From an uncultured Chlorobiaceae bacterium (GTDB lineage Bacteria; Bacteroidota; Chlorobiia; Chlorobiales; Chlorobiaceae): a stretch of DNA of 54,481 bases. A model generated the notes under the pieces. That model was not told the origin of the DNA and did not search any database. It saw nothing but the letters and a program-made list of their open reading frames with translations. Every line of letters begins with the position of its first letter. Position 1 is the stretch's first letter. Below, in pieces: positions 14,675 through 24,203 of the stretch. The stretch spans positions 1 through 54,481 of the forward strand of contig CAIVSG010000137.1 of NCBI GenBank assembly GCA_903908555.1, in the 5' to 3' direction. The position numbers and the translations under genes are program-made.

Positions 14675-16132
14675 ATGAAAAAAACTTTCATCATCACCGG
14701 AATTTTTCTTGCTTTGATTGGCTCCGGTCTCTATTTTTTTCTCAGCCAGAGGCAGTTCACGCCTCCGAAGGCGGTGACTGAAATCCTGCATATTGACGTT
14801 CCTGAATCCAGCTTCAACCTCCCGATTACTCTCGATTTAACAACCCTATCCGATTTTCTGAACGGCAAGATCAGCGGCCGCTTCCTTGAAACGACATTGT
14901 ATCTTCAGGAGTCGAAAAAAGAACGGGTTGCCTTGGCGTTTATCAAACCAAGCGACATCCTTATCAGTTCGACAGGAAAAGAGCTGGTTTGTACTTTTCC
15001 GTTGACAATTGAAGCCAAACTTGTCGAAAGCCGTTTACCGAATTTTCTCACGAAAATGGTTAAGCCGGTGTCAACCAAACTCATCGTCACTCTTACATCG
15101 CCTGTCACTCTCGATAAAGGCTGGAATCTGAAGACGAAGTTCAGATTAAAGGATTATCGATGGATTACTGAACCGGTTGTCCGGATCGGCCCTTTCAAAA
15201 AAAACCTGAAAAGTACGCTCGACAACCTTATTAAAGAGGAGAAACACGGTCTGACGGCCATGCTGGACCAAGAGATCAAGAAGGGAGTTTCGCTTGAAGG
15301 TACGGTCGCTGAAATATGGACTGACATTCAGGATCCGATTATTGTAACCCGAAAGCCAGCTCCTGTCTGGATAAGGTTTCTTTGCAAGGATCTGAAAGGA
15401 GACTTTCAGTTGGAGAAGTCCAAAATCGTCTGTTATACCAGCATCAAGGCGAATATGATGGTTATGACGGACACTACTAATCTGACCAAACCCAATCGTC
15501 TTCCGGCTTTCAAAGGAATGAGGGCACAGGAAAGGGATCCGCTATCCCATATTTACATCTATGCATATACCTCTTTTGACGAGATCAACAAGCACCTCAA
15601 TGAGCTGGTGGCGGGAAAGGATAATACTGTAAAGGGGTATGTAAGGAGTCATACCATAGCCATTGAAAAAATCAATGCCTATGCTTCGTCTGACGGTTTG
15701 GCTGTTACGGTGAAGACGGGGAAGGATCTCAATGGTGATTTCGCTCTCACCGGTTCTCCAAAGTTCGATGTCCCTACGCAAACGCTGAAAATACGAAACT
15801 TCGATTTCGCAGTCGATACCAACAGCATGCTTGTAAACAAGGGGCACGATGTTTTACACACCCAGCTTCGAGATATGGTAGCAGGAAAGCTTAATCTCGG
15901 ACTCGATACTCTTATTCGCAAGATACCCATGATCGCAACCAATGCTATTGCAAAAGGAAACAGTGGTCGGACCATACAGCTCAGAATGAAAGATGTTAAG
16001 GTAAATAAGTGCGATATACAGATGGATAAAGAGAAAATTCATTTTCTCATTGACACGGAAACCGAGGCTGCAATAAGGTTGAAAAGAATTAATGCCGGCA
16101 AGCCTCTTCGGATCAAGTCAGGTAAAGACTGA
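14675..16132 (+). CDS. DUF4403 family protein, membrane-anchored (485 aa)
   Basis: Starts MKKTFIITGIFLALIGSGLY, an uncleaved signal anchor or signal peptide; the ATG at 14675 was preferred over a TTG nine bases upstream. The remainder is a long beta-rich periplasmic region. It has repeated halves (SFNLPITLDLTTLSDFLNGK in the first; HTIAIEKINAYASSDGLAVT and DLNGDFALTGSPKFD in the second) as in DUF4403 proteins, which are predicted to have a lipid-binding BPI/TULIP-like fold. The function is unknown; a role at the cell envelope is inferred. It stands alone, with about 250 bases of empty sequence downstream. Confidence 0.7.
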   Translation: MKKTFIITGIFLALIGSGLYFFLSQRQFTPPKAVTEILHIDVPESSFNLPITLDLTTLSDFLNGKISGRFLETTLYLQESKKERVALAFIKPSDILISSTGKELVCTFPLTIEAKLVESRLPNFLTKMVKPVSTKLIVTLTSPVTLDKGWNLKTKFRLKDYRWITEPVVRIGPFKKNLKSTLDNLIKEEKHGLTAMLDQEIKKGVSLEGTVAEIWTDIQDPIIVTRKPAPVWIRFLCKDLKGDFQLEKSKIVCYTSIKANMMVMTDTTNLTKPNRLPAFKGMRAQERDPLSHIYIYAYTSFDEINKHLNELVAGKDNTVKGYVRSHTIAIEKINAYASSDGLAVTVKTGKDLNGDFALTGSPKFDVPTQTLKIRNFDFAVDTNSMLVNKGHDVLHTQLRDMVAGKLNLGLDTLIRKIPMIATNAIAKGNSGRTIQLRMKDVKVNKCDIQMDKEKIHFLIDTETEAAIRLKRINAGKPLRIKSGKD

Positions 16133-16384
16133 GATCATCCTGCCATGGGGAAAGATTCGGTGTGAGTATTTTAAAACCATGCATCAGGAAATTGTTCCAA
16201 GGGATGGAACGCCTTACGATGTCAGAGCGATAACCGAAGCGTTAACTTGAACTCAATGCGAGATTCGTTAAAATTCTGAAGCTCCTCACTGGAAAAAAGC
16301 TACTCACGGCTGCCTTTCTTAAGCAGAGACAGCCCTGAAAGCCACCTATACAACAGTTAACGATTACATTACTTCATCTACCTG
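16133..16384. other. Spacer without recognisable gene
   Basis: Short frames on both strands contain stops every 20-30 codons and none resembles a known protein. It may be decayed coding sequence. Confidence 0.3.
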
Positions 16385-16852
16385 TTATTCAGCAACAAAG
16401 TGAGCCCTTCTGTTCTGAGCCCATGCCTCTTCGTTGTGCCCTTCGACAAATGGCTTCTCTTCACCATAGCTCACTGTTTTAAGACGGGCTGGCTCAACGC
16501 CAAGATTAACGATATAATCTTTTGTACTGTTGGCACGACGTTCACCAAGAGCAAGATTATATTCATTGGTACCTCTCTCGTCACAATGCCCCTCGATAAT
16601 AACCTTTCTGCCTCCAGTTGACTGTATCCAGTTGGCATTGGTTTTCAACTGTGCAACAGCATCTGAGCGAAGCCCTGATTTATCAAAATCAAAAAACACA
16701 TCACCAAGACCAAGCACTACAATTTCGGCAGGTGGTGGAAGCGGAGGTGGCGGAGCTAAAACAACAGGCTGTTCATGACAGCAGGCACCAAGAAAGATCA
16801 TACCCGGAATAAACAATGTCATAAATACAGATGACGATTTAAAATTTTTCAT
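16385..16852 (-). CDS. pal: Peptidoglycan-associated lipoprotein, OmpA/Pal family (155 aa)
   Basis: An N-terminal lipoprotein signal with lipobox LGAC (Cys at about residue 24) is followed by a proline-rich linker and an OmpA C-terminal domain: VFFDFDKSGLRSDA, VIIEGHCDERGTNEYNLALG and ERRANSTKDYIVNLGV. The Asp and Arg that hold diaminopimelate are present. It anchors the outer membrane to peptidoglycan. It is not next to tol genes here, so the symbol reflects family, not operon context. Confidence 0.85.
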   Translation of the reverse strand: MKNFKSSSVFMTLFIPGMIFLGACCHEQPVVLAPPPPLPPPAEIVVLGLGDVFFDFDKSGLRSDAVAQLKTNANWIQSTGGRKVIIEGHCDERGTNEYNLALGERRANSTKDYIVNLGVEPARLKTVSYGEEKPFVEGHNEEAWAQNRRAHFVAE

Positions 16853-17098
16853 TTTTAAACTTGTTTTTTAAGTTTTTTTTCAAGAAATAAACTTCATTAC
16901 CAAAACTTAAATCCGAAAAATGCTACCTATATAGGATATGTTCTTGAAATAAATGTATAATAAATTCAAATAAAACAATTACTAAGAGTATTAAAATTAA
17001 TAAATAAGCACCTTGCTTTCTATATGGTTAATTCATATACTTTATGTACTTGCGTTTGGGCTTTTATGAACAAATAACAATTAAACAGGAATATATTT

Positions 17099-17320
17099 AT
17101 GAAAAAAATATTTTGCTGGCTTTAGGAGTAGTCGGGATTCTTTTCGGTACTCCCCTTTCTGATGCTCAGGGGGAAGAAGGCTTCACCACCCTCACCACCG
17201 CAATTGGCATAGAAGATAAAGGCATTCAGGGTTGACCACGTCAACCTCCTCAGCCATGAAACAGGTATAAGCTTTACTCTCATTGATTTAGTGAATACGA
17301 AAACAGCAAAGGCGGACTGA
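17099..17320 (+). pseudogene. Small secreted protein gene with two compensating frameshifts
   Basis: ATG at 17099 follows AGGA at a good distance, but after ATG and seven A the frame stops at once. One more A would give MKKNILLALGVVGILFGTPL, a clear signal peptide, continuing to QGEEGFTTLTTAIGIEDKG. A second shift near 17230 returns to the ATG frame, which runs VDHVNLLSHETGISFTLIDL to a stop at 17318. The predicted original product had about 73 residues of unknown function. The stop lies in the loop of a strong terminator, as expected for a once functional gene. Confidence 0.55.
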
Positions 17321-17343
17321 AAAGTACGCCTTTGCTGTTTTAT
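17302..17343 (+). terminator. Rho-independent terminator
   Basis: AACAGCAAAGGCG (17302-17314) and CGCCTTTGCTGTT (17327-17339) form a 13-bp perfect stem with a 12-base loop, followed by T residues. It ends the small (now broken) gene at 17099-17320. Confidence 0.8.
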
Positions 17344-17701
17344 ACTGCGCTCCTGGTGAATAGCAAATCATTTTTCCTATCAACGGTATCAAGGAAACAC
17401 TTGCTGCTTAGTGCGTGCTTAAACACAACTTTTGTAAATGCTCCAAGCCGAACAGTCTCAAACAAAAATATATTACTATGAAAGTATTGGGGAATAAGTG
17501 AAATTATGAGCTGATCTAAATAAACCGGCATTATAGATAGGTGATAATTTTATATTTTTTATAATAATAGTTTAAACTGCTTTTCGGAATGATTTGAAAG
17601 TTGTTATACAGGCATACAGTGTGTGATTTTTCAGAATTAGGCAGAACAGTCTAAACAATGTTAGCTTTTAGTAAGTGCTGCAACCAATAGGAGAAACCAC
17701 T
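17344..17701. other. AT-rich intergenic region
   Basis: No convincing gene. It contains long A/T tracts around 17540-17575 and should hold the promoter of the gene at 17702; no element is clear enough to name. Confidence 0.3.
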
Positions 17702-18811
17702 ATGCATTTTAAAGGATTTGTGTTTTCGGCGATTATCTTGTATTGCGTTACGTTTTCCCTGCAAAACAATGTAAACGCCTGCACTGGTATTTCGCTGAAA
17801 AGTGAGGATGGATCACTTATTGTCGCACGCACCGTGGAGTGGGCGCTTAGTGATGCTCAGCACAATCGAATCGCTATATTTCCTCGCAACATAGCGTTTG
17901 CGGGGATGACCCCGGAGGGCGTTAACGGTAAGCGGTGGAAGGGGCGCTATGGTTTTGTATCCATGACCGCCTATGATCAGCCGTATGGTCCTGATGGAAT
18001 GAATGAAAAGGGGCTCTATGTCGGCATGTACTATCTGCCGGGATATGCCAGTTATAAAAGTTACAATCCTAAACAAGCGGCAATGTCGTTAAGCGTTGGG
18101 GACTTCATGCAGTGGATGCTATCCTCTTTTCAGTCAGTCGACGAGGTGCGCAAGAATCTTCAAAACGTCTCTGTGGTGAATGTAGACGATCCAAGGTTCG
18201 GCGGCGCTGCGTTACCATTCCATTGGAAGATCGCTGATCCCAGCGGTAAAAGCATCGTTATTGAACTCGTGGATGGTGGCCAAGTGAAAGTTTATGACGC
18301 CTTCCTTGGCGTAATCACAAACGCGCCGACTTATGACTGGCACCTTACGAACCTGCGGAACTACATCAAGCTGACTCCGAAGGCGACCGAACCCTTGACC
18401 GTAGCGAATCTTCAGCTTAGCCCCTTGGGTGCTGGCTCTGGCATGATGGGCTTACCCGGTGACTTTACCCCGCCATCACGTTTTATCCGCGCCGCGGCAC
18501 TTACGGCATCTGTGCGGCCTCTTGCAAATGCTGAAGAAGCCGTGTTCGAGTCGTTCCGCATCCTCGACAGCTTCAATATTCCGCTTGGTGCCGTTGCTTC
18601 ACGCGAAGAAATCGCTAAGGACATTGAAAGCGCCACTCAGATTACTTCAGCGTCTGATCTCACAAACAGGCGGTACTACTACCACACAATGCACAATCGT
18701 CAGGTTCGCATGATTGATTTGAAAAAGATCGATTTCGAAAGCATAAAGCAGCAAGTTGTCGATGATGATAGTGGTCGAGCGCACGCAGTGCGTGAAATTT
18801 CTGTAAAGTAA
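17702..18811 (+). CDS. Choloylglycine-hydrolase-family (linear amide C-N hydrolase) protein, secreted (369 aa)
   Basis: An Ntn hydrolase related to bile-salt hydrolases and penicillin V acylases. The ATG at 17702 has TAGGAGA upstream. A signal peptide (residues 1-26) ends just before Cys27 in [10 protein letters not shown], so cleavage would expose the catalytic N-terminal cysteine. Other family residues are visible: Arg43 in VARTVEW, the [14 protein letters not shown] loop, and [17 protein letters not shown] with the conserved Asn. It probably hydrolyses amide bonds of small periplasmic or external substrates, perhaps acyl-homoserine-lactone-like or beta-lactam-like; the substrate cannot be read from sequence. 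Bile salts are not expected in this habitat. Confidence 0.85.
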   Translation: MHFKGFVFSAIILYCVTFSLQNNVNACTGISLKSEDGSLIVARTVEWALSDAQHNRIAIFPRNIAFAGMTPEGVNGKRWKGRYGFVSMTAYDQPYGPDGMNEKGLYVGMYYLPGYASYKSYNPKQAAMSLSVGDFMQWMLSSFQSVDEVRKNLQNVSVVNVDDPRFGGAALPFHWKIADPSGKSIVIELVDGGQVKVYDAFLGVITNAPTYDWHLTNLRNYIKLTPKATEPLTVANLQLSPLGAGSGMMGLPGDFTPPSRFIRAAALTASVRPLANAEEAVFESFRILDSFNIPLGAVASREEIAKDIESATQITSASDLTNRRYYYHTMHNRQVRMIDLKKIDFESIKQQVVDDDSGRAHAVREISVK

Positions 18812-18833
18812 CCCCACCCGCGTGCTGGTGGGG
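18812..18833 (+). terminator. Hairpin after the hydrolase gene
   Basis: CCCCACC (18812-18818) and GGTGGGG (18827-18833) form a GC-rich stem immediately after the stop codon. No T-run follows, so termination is uncertain. Confidence 0.4.
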
Positions 18834-18885
18834 CTAACACTTCGTTCCACCAGACAGCCCTGAAGGGCTGGAAATGAAAATATAG

Positions 18886-19926
18886 ATGGTCTCCATGTCC
18901 CTCATACAACAAGCCACATCTTCCAAGGGAATTTCAAGATCACAGTCGCTCGGTGCGAACCGGGACAGCTTTTGCAAACTTGTACGTTCTTCCTTTGCTG
19001 TTGCGCTGGTTCTTGCTACTGCCTTACCCGCAAACGCTGGACTTATTTGTGAGGGTCAAGTGATCCGGTCTATTCTTTTCTCGTTGCGCGATGCCGACAA
19101 ACCCATGATTGAAGCCACCGTTGCCGGCAAGAAAGGGGTACTGATGTTGGACAATGGCACACCCGACTTCCTGTTTCTCAACCGTGCCACACTGAGCTTG
19201 CCAAAGGGTAAGTTCACTGGAAGAGGATTTGCCGCTTCGGGCCAACCCATAGAGGTGCAAGTGCACCAAACGCCACCCATTCAAATCGCGGGGCAATCGC
19301 TGGTCATGAGGGATCAGGTGCGCAGCGGGGACTTCGGCTTCACCGCACCCGCCTTCGGCGACGATTTTCTTGGCTTCATCGGCACGAAGATGGTTGAGAA
19401 CAATGCTTTTCTGCTGGACTATGCGCGGAGCAATTTGGTGATTTTCAGAGTCAACAAAGAGGGTACGCTCCCGATCGCGCCTCCGCAAGCCTCTGATGTT
19501 GTTGCAGCAGTTCACTTCTTGATTTGGCCTGACGAGCAACCGACCATTGCAGCATCCCTGGGCACATTGCCAATCGTCACCGATTTCGACACGGGTGACA
19601 GCGGAACACTGTATGCCACGCCTGTCTTACGCAAAAGGCTTAGTGAGCAAAACCTCTTGGAACCAGATGGCGAACGGTGGTGGCTGCACGGTCTGGCCAT
19701 CGGCGGTGTCATCTTCAGTCCAATCAAGGTACGTATTGTTGAGGCCGGCGGCCCGCAAGATTTCCGCAAAGCAGGCCAGGCAGATCAGCTTCGGCTGGGT
19801 GCCAGTTTTCTTTCAACCAATCCCTGCCTTTGGAATTTCCCTGCCAAAACGCTTACCTTCCTCAAACCAGAAGCTGCTTTCTTATACGACTTGTCTGTTT
19901 TTGGGAACAAGAGAAAGAAGGGATGA
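18886..19926 (+). CDS. Retropepsin-like aspartic protease-like protein, exported (346 aa)
   Basis: The N-terminus is long before a signal-like segment (SSFAVALVLATALPANAG). The body has two related beta-rich halves. In the second, VTDFDTGDSGTLYATP has the Asp-Thr-Gly of aspartic proteases. In the first, VLMLDNGTPDFLFLN has Asp-Asn-Gly instead. Each half is followed by a hydrophobic block (FLGFIGTKMVENNAFLLDYA in the first). One altered motif suggests reduced or no proteolysis. It is codirectional with the Ntn hydrolase 75 bases upstream. Base composition is somewhat higher in G+C than the neighbours, hinting at transfer. Function uncertain. Confidence 0.6.
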   Translation: MVSMSLIQQATSSKGISRSQSLGANRDSFCKLVRSSFAVALVLATALPANAGLICEGQVIRSILFSLRDADKPMIEATVAGKKGVLMLDNGTPDFLFLNRATLSLPKGKFTGRGFAASGQPIEVQVHQTPPIQIAGQSLVMRDQVRSGDFGFTAPAFGDDFLGFIGTKMVENNAFLLDYARSNLVIFRVNKEGTLPIAPPQASDVVAAVHFLIWPDEQPTIAASLGTLPIVTDFDTGDSGTLYATPVLRKRLSEQNLLEPDGERWWLHGLAIGGVIFSPIKVRIVEAGGPQDFRKAGQADQLRLGASFLSTNPCLWNFPAKTLTFLKPEAAFLYDLSVFGNKRKKG

Positions 19927-19952
19927 GAGGTAAAAAGGGGGCCATGAGTGGA

Positions 19953-21647
19953 TCAGGCGATATTCTCGGCTGAGTCTCCAGCTTCCTTTCGGGATGGAGC
20001 GGCAAACCACTCCTCCTTCGGAACCACAACCTCCTTGTCGGGCTGCATCACGAAGTTCGGCGACATGATCTGCACTCCATACTCGTTGAAGAGATCCTGA
20101 ATGTGACCGTGAAGCTCTGAAAGCATGTAATAGCGCACTTCTGGTTGATCGATTGTCACCATGAGCGAGTATTGAACATAGAAGTCAGAGAGCGCTTTCT
20201 GCAGCACGATGGGCTTGGGTGATTTCCGGATACCAGCACTCCTTTCTGCTGCCAGTTCAAGCATTGCATGCACCTGTCTCCAGGGGACATCGTAACCGAT
20301 AGTCACTTCGGTTGTAACAATAGCACCGTGCACTTTTGCTTGACGGCTATAGTTGATCGTCGTCGAACTCATCAGCAAAGCGTTTGGAATGGTAATCTCC
20401 TCTTTTCTGATCGTAACGATCTTCGCAGCAAGAAGTCCGAGCTCCTGTACCACACCCTCATGATCTCCTATCCTGACATAGTCCCCCGACTGGAACGCGC
20501 GCGTATAGACCGCAACAATCCCTCCGATAAGCTGACCAACAAGTCCTGCTGAACCAAGTGAGAGCATCAGACCAAGAAAAACGCTGACCCCCTGGAATAC
20601 CTTGGTCTGTGAACCCGGAATCATGGGATAGGCGACAACAAGGGCAAAAATCCAGACCAGCACCACGATGATTCTGCGAGTAGCCTTTGCTGTTTCCGGT
20701 TCAAACCAGCGCAGAGGGATCTGTTCCTCCTCCACAGCCCGGAAAAAGGCAGTAAGCAGCCTGACAAGAAGACGGGTGATATAAAAAATCACGCCGACGA
20801 CAAAGAACCCCGGTATTGCTACCATCACTCCGTGGCTGAAACCGGTCACCGTTTCAACGAGAAATCCTGACAGTTTGCTAGACAAGGGTGCGGTATAGGG
20901 GAATACGGAGAGCACGAAGGTCAGCCAGAGATACCCGTTAAACATCAGCAACACAATCTGGAAAATATTTACGAGACCTGTGGCAAGCGAAACAAAATAA
21001 GGGCCGATATTGAAGCCGGCTATGACAAAATGACGTAGAGAACTGGTCCCGAGACGGTTGACATGATTCATCAGCCAGAAGATCGATCTCTTGACCGCGA
21101 AATATGTAAGGCCTAAGACGATCGTCGCCAGCACAGCTAAACCAAAAGCCTGGAATAAGAGGGGCAATCCATTCTGCTCCCTTCGAGCCAGAAGCCATGA
21201 CTCCACTGCTTTGACTGTCCGCTCTTTATAAACCGCGTACGACTCACCGTTTGCAACGTCCTGCTCGCCCTCGATGAGGGTGAACATAATGCGCCCGTTC
21301 ACCTTGACCCATGCCAACCGATGCCCCCCCTCGATCCCGTCCACAGCTACCACCCGGTACTCTGGCAGATTGATCGGCATCTGGTTCATACGCTCAATGG
21401 CAAACTTGGCCCGTTCTCCGGGAGATATCTCTTCAGAATTTAACCTGAAAACAACAATGGTTCTGTTCCAGATAACAACAGGCGCCGCCTGGGGGTGCAA
21501 TCGAGAAACCGCAGAGGAGTCAGGTTGCACAGCAAGAATCTCCGATGAACCATATCCTGCAAAAACATGTATGCAGATCAACAGAACAAACATTCTGCAT
21601 ACAAACGCAATAATGGAGTGCATGGTTTTCATGCGGTATATTCTCAT
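19953..21647 (-). CDS. MscS-family mechanosensitive channel, large form (564 aa)
   Basis: An N-terminal signal and periplasmic domain of about 150 residues is followed by four to five membrane segments. The MscS pore and beta domain follow: GSAGLVGQLIGGIVAVYTRA, SGDYVRIGDHEGVVQELGLL and EITIPNALLMSSTTINYSR. It releases solutes on hypo-osmotic shock. It starts 10 bases downstream of mscL, so they probably share a transcript. The periplasmic domain is not one I can name. Confidence 0.85.
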   Translation of the reverse strand: MRIYRMKTMHSIIAFVCRMFVLLICIHVFAGYGSSEILAVQPDSSAVSRLHPQAAPVVIWNRTIVVFRLNSEEISPGERAKFAIERMNQMPINLPEYRVVAVDGIEGGHRLAWVKVNGRIMFTLIEGEQDVANGESYAVYKERTVKAVESWLLARREQNGLPLLFQAFGLAVLATIVLGLTYFAVKRSIFWLMNHVNRLGTSSLRHFVIAGFNIGPYFVSLATGLVNIFQIVLLMFNGYLWLTFVLSVFPYTAPLSSKLSGFLVETVTGFSHGVMVAIPGFFVVGVIFYITRLLVRLLTAFFRAVEEEQIPLRWFEPETAKATRRIIVVLVWIFALVVAYPMIPGSQTKVFQGVSVFLGLMLSLGSAGLVGQLIGGIVAVYTRAFQSGDYVRIGDHEGVVQELGLLAAKIVTIRKEEITIPNALLMSSTTINYSRQAKVHGAIVTTEVTIGYDVPWRQVHAMLELAAERSAGIRKSPKPIVLQKALSDFYVQYSLMVTIDQPEVRYYMLSELHGHIQDLFNEYGVQIMSPNFVMQPDKEVVVPKEEWFAAPSRKEAGDSAENIA

Positions 21648-21657
21648 TGTGAGTAAA

Positions 21658-22113
21658 TTACTTTTCTATTTCTGAAGTGCAGTTTGGACAACGGCTCGCT
21701 TTGACAGGGACAACACTGAGGCAGTAAGGACACTCCTTTGTTGTCGGATCCGAAGAAAGCTGCTTTTCCTTCTGACGAAGTGTGTTGATTGCCTTTACAA
21801 GCAGAAAGACCGCAAAGGTCATGATTAAAAAACTGAAAACAGAATTCAGGAAAAGCCCGTAATTTATCGTTACTGCACCGGCCGCTTTGGCATCGACAAG
21901 CCCGGCGTAGGGACCTGCAGCTTTAATGCCTTCTTTCAAAAGAAGATAAAGGTTTGAAAAATCCACTCCTCCCAGCAACAACCCCAGAGGAGGCATCAGT
22001 ACCTGTGAAACCAAGGTGTTGACAATGGTGCCGAAAGCTCCCCCGATGATTATACCGACGGCCATATCAACTACATTGCCTTTCATGGCAAACTCCTTGA
22101 ACTCTTTCAGCAT
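21658..22113 (-). CDS. mscL: Large-conductance mechanosensitive channel MscL with zinc-ribbon tail (151 aa)
   Basis: Starts MLKEFKEFAMKGNVVDMAVG, the MscL N-terminal helix and first membrane helix (GIIIGGAFGTIVNTLVSQVL), with the second membrane helix in LNSVFSFLIMTFAVFLLVKA. After the usual end the protein continues with CPYC and CPNC pairs (about residues 130-146), a zinc-ribbon-like tail. Such tails occur in some MscL proteins but are absent from the standard E. coli form. Flanked by two MscS-type genes on the same strand. Confidence 0.93.
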   Translation of the reverse strand: MLKEFKEFAMKGNVVDMAVGIIIGGAFGTIVNTLVSQVLMPPLGLLLGGVDFSNLYLLLKEGIKAAGPYAGLVDAKAAGAVTINYGLFLNSVFSFLIMTFAVFLLVKAINTLRQKEKQLSSDPTTKECPYCLSVVPVKASRCPNCTSEIEK

Positions 22114-22211
22114 AGTCAGTTAATGATATTGTTAAATGGAGAAAACATGCCAGGTGATGTACACCGGCAGCACAGCCGACACCAGTCAGGGTTAGAAAAC
22201 TTTTTCCCTTG

Positions 22212-23495
22212 TCACTGCGGAGCATTTGATATATGTGGCAAAGATGCTGCTAAATTTTTATCCGCCTGAGTTATAACGGAACCGCATGGATTTTGGAAAA
22301 CCCGCAATTCAAAGTTAGGCAGCACGGCAAGTATGTGATCCATAATATCAGCTTTTACTTGTTCATACGGAAGCGAATCTTTTTCGCTGCTGAAAACATG
22401 GAGCTCAAGGGGAATACCATTTGCTGTTGGCTGGAGATAACGGATAATAAGAGTCATAGACGCATTGACTTTCGGATGATGGTGAAGATATTCCGAAAGG
22501 TAGGCTCTGAAGGTCCCAAAATTGGTAAGTCTTCTTCCATTGACCAGAGAGCTGTCATCAATATTGTCCCCACTGTTGTAGTCCTTGACTTCTTTAGTTT
22601 TCGCATCAAGGTAGCCACGGAGAAGTTGAATTTCCAGTAGTCTTGAAAGCAATACATCATCACAAAACTTGATGCTGGTCATGTCGATAATCACCGATTG
22701 TTTGATTCGCCGGCCTCCCGATTCCCTCATCCCCCGCCAGTTTTTAAAGCCCTCGGAAATCAAGGCATAAGCTGGTATGGTACTGATCGATTTATCCCAA
22801 TTCTGAACAGAAACAGTCACTAATGAAATATCTATGATTTCACCATCAGCATTATATTTCGGCATCTCTATCCAGTCACCAATTTGTGCAAGGTTGTTGC
22901 TTGTAAGCCTAATTCCGGCGACAAGGCCGAGTATTGAGTCTTTAAAAATTAAGAGCAATACTGCGGTGAAAGCACCGAGACCACTTAAGAAAACAACCGG
23001 AGATTGCCCAAGAAGTTTTGACAACACCAGAATAAGTCCAACAAAAACCGTCAGAAATTTGAGTACCTGAACAAAGCTATTGATTGGAAGTCTTGGGGCT
23101 ATAGGGTGTCCATTTAAATATTCTGCAAAAGCATCAAAAAACGAAAACGATACCAGAACAACCCCAAGGATAAAATAGAGAAGAGCAAAGTCCTTAACCA
23201 GCAGAACAGCTTCGGGATAGTATTGGAAAACTGGAAAGGATAAAAGATGTATGAGAATGGGTGGAACCAATCTGGAAAAGCCTGAAAATACGTTATGGCT
23301 GACAAAAAGATCATCTATTTTTGTGCTGGTTTTGGCTGCAAAATGATCGACCCAGCGCAATAAAATCCGCCTGATGAGTACTTCAACAATGAAAATAAGA
23401 AAAATTGCTAAGGCTGCTGCCACAAGAGTCGCGATGAGCGTAGACTGCTCACTGTCAAATCCGTATGTATGTAAAAAGCTGAGTAATGACTTCAT
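22212..23495 (-). CDS. MscS-family channel, YbdG/MscM-like (427 aa)
   Basis: Five membrane segments at the N-terminus, then the MscS pore region (LSGLGAFTAVLLLIFKDSIL, GLVAGIRLTSNNLAQIGDWI), and the insert-bearing cytoplasmic domain characteristic of the YbdG/miniconductance type (VQNWDKSISTIPAYALISEG, FKNWRGMRESGGRRIK). It responds to membrane tension and helps in mild osmotic downshift. It begins only 12 bases after livF, so it may be transcribed with the liv genes. Confidence 0.88.
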   Translation of the reverse strand: MKSLLSFLHTYGFDSEQSTLIATLVAAALAIFLIFIVEVLIRRILLRWVDHFAAKTSTKIDDLFVSHNVFSGFSRLVPPILIHLLSFPVFQYYPEAVLLVKDFALLYFILGVVLVSFSFFDAFAEYLNGHPIAPRLPINSFVQVLKFLTVFVGLILVLSKLLGQSPVVFLSGLGAFTAVLLLIFKDSILGLVAGIRLTSNNLAQIGDWIEMPKYNADGEIIDISLVTVSVQNWDKSISTIPAYALISEGFKNWRGMRESGGRRIKQSVIIDMTSIKFCDDVLLSRLLEIQLLRGYLDAKTKEVKDYNSGDNIDDSSLVNGRRLTNFGTFRAYLSEYLHHHPKVNASMTLIIRYLQPTANGIPLELHVFSSEKDSLPYEQVKADIMDHILAVLPNFELRVFQNPCGSVITQADKNLAASLPHISNAPQ

Positions 23496-23507
23496 TTCAT
23501 AGAAAAC

Positions 23508-24203
23508 TTACATTCCAAGAAACGCCTTCTTGACATCCTGGTTATTCAGAAGTTCTTCTCCTGTCCCTGTCAGAACAATTGCTCCAATTTCAATGACGTA
23601 GCCTTTATTGCTGATTTTCAGTGACTGATACACATTCTGTTCAACAAGAAGCACGGTGACTCCGCTTTTGTTTATGCTTTGAATTGCGCTGAAAACCACC
23701 TCGGTGAACAAGGGTGACAAGCCAAGGCTCGGTTCATCAAGAAGAAGAAGTTTCGGATTTCCCATCAGTCCTCTTCCAATGGCAAGCATCTGCTGTTCTC
23801 CGCCCGACATGGTGCCTCCAAGTTGGTTGCGGCGATCAGCAAGTTTTGGAAACAAGGCAAAAACCTGCTCCATGTTCTTTTTGCGATCTTTGGGATGGAG
23901 ATAGCCTCCCATTATAAGGTTTTCAACAACACTCATTTCAGGGAATATTTTCCGGCCTTCGGGAACATGTATAATTCCACGATGCACTATCGTATGAGCC
24001 TGAAGGGCATGAAGCGATTCGTTGTTGTAAGTAATGGTTCCTTTTGACTTTATGAGTCCTGATATCGCTTTCAGAAGCGTCGACTTACCTGCACCATTGC
24101 TTCCTACAACTGACACAATCTCTCCCTGGGCAATAGTGATATTGATATCCTTCAGAACAGGCATTTCGCCGTATCCGGCATTGAGATTCTTTATGTTAAG
24201 CAT
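23508..24203 (-). CDS. livF: Branched-chain amino acid ABC transporter ATPase LivF (231 aa)
   Basis: Walker A GSNGAGKSTLLKAI, signature SGGEQQMLAIGRGLM, Walker B KLLLLDEPSLGLSP and a LivF-type C-terminus LTGTGEELLNNQDVKKAFLG. The ATG at 24203 was chosen over a GTG at 24212 because GGGAGG precedes it at nine bases. It overlaps the end of livG by eight bases. With LivG it energises the LivHM permease. Confidence 0.9.
   Translation of the reverse strand: MLNIKNLNAGYGEMPVLKDINITIAQGEIVSVVGSNGAGKSTLLKAISGLIKSKGTITYNNESLHALQAHTIVHRGIIHVPEGRKIFPEMSVVENLIMGGYLHPKDRKKNMEQVFALFPKLADRRNQLGGTMSGGEQQMLAIGRGLMGNPKLLLLDEPSLGLSPLFTEVVFSAIQSINKSGVTVLLVEQNVYQSLKISNKGYVIEIGAIVLTGTGEELLNNQDVKKAFLGM

Noticed and set aside
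17340-17531. 63-codon minus-strand frame near the terminator
   Set aside because: No ribosome-binding site, no recognised family, AT-rich surroundings; not enough support.
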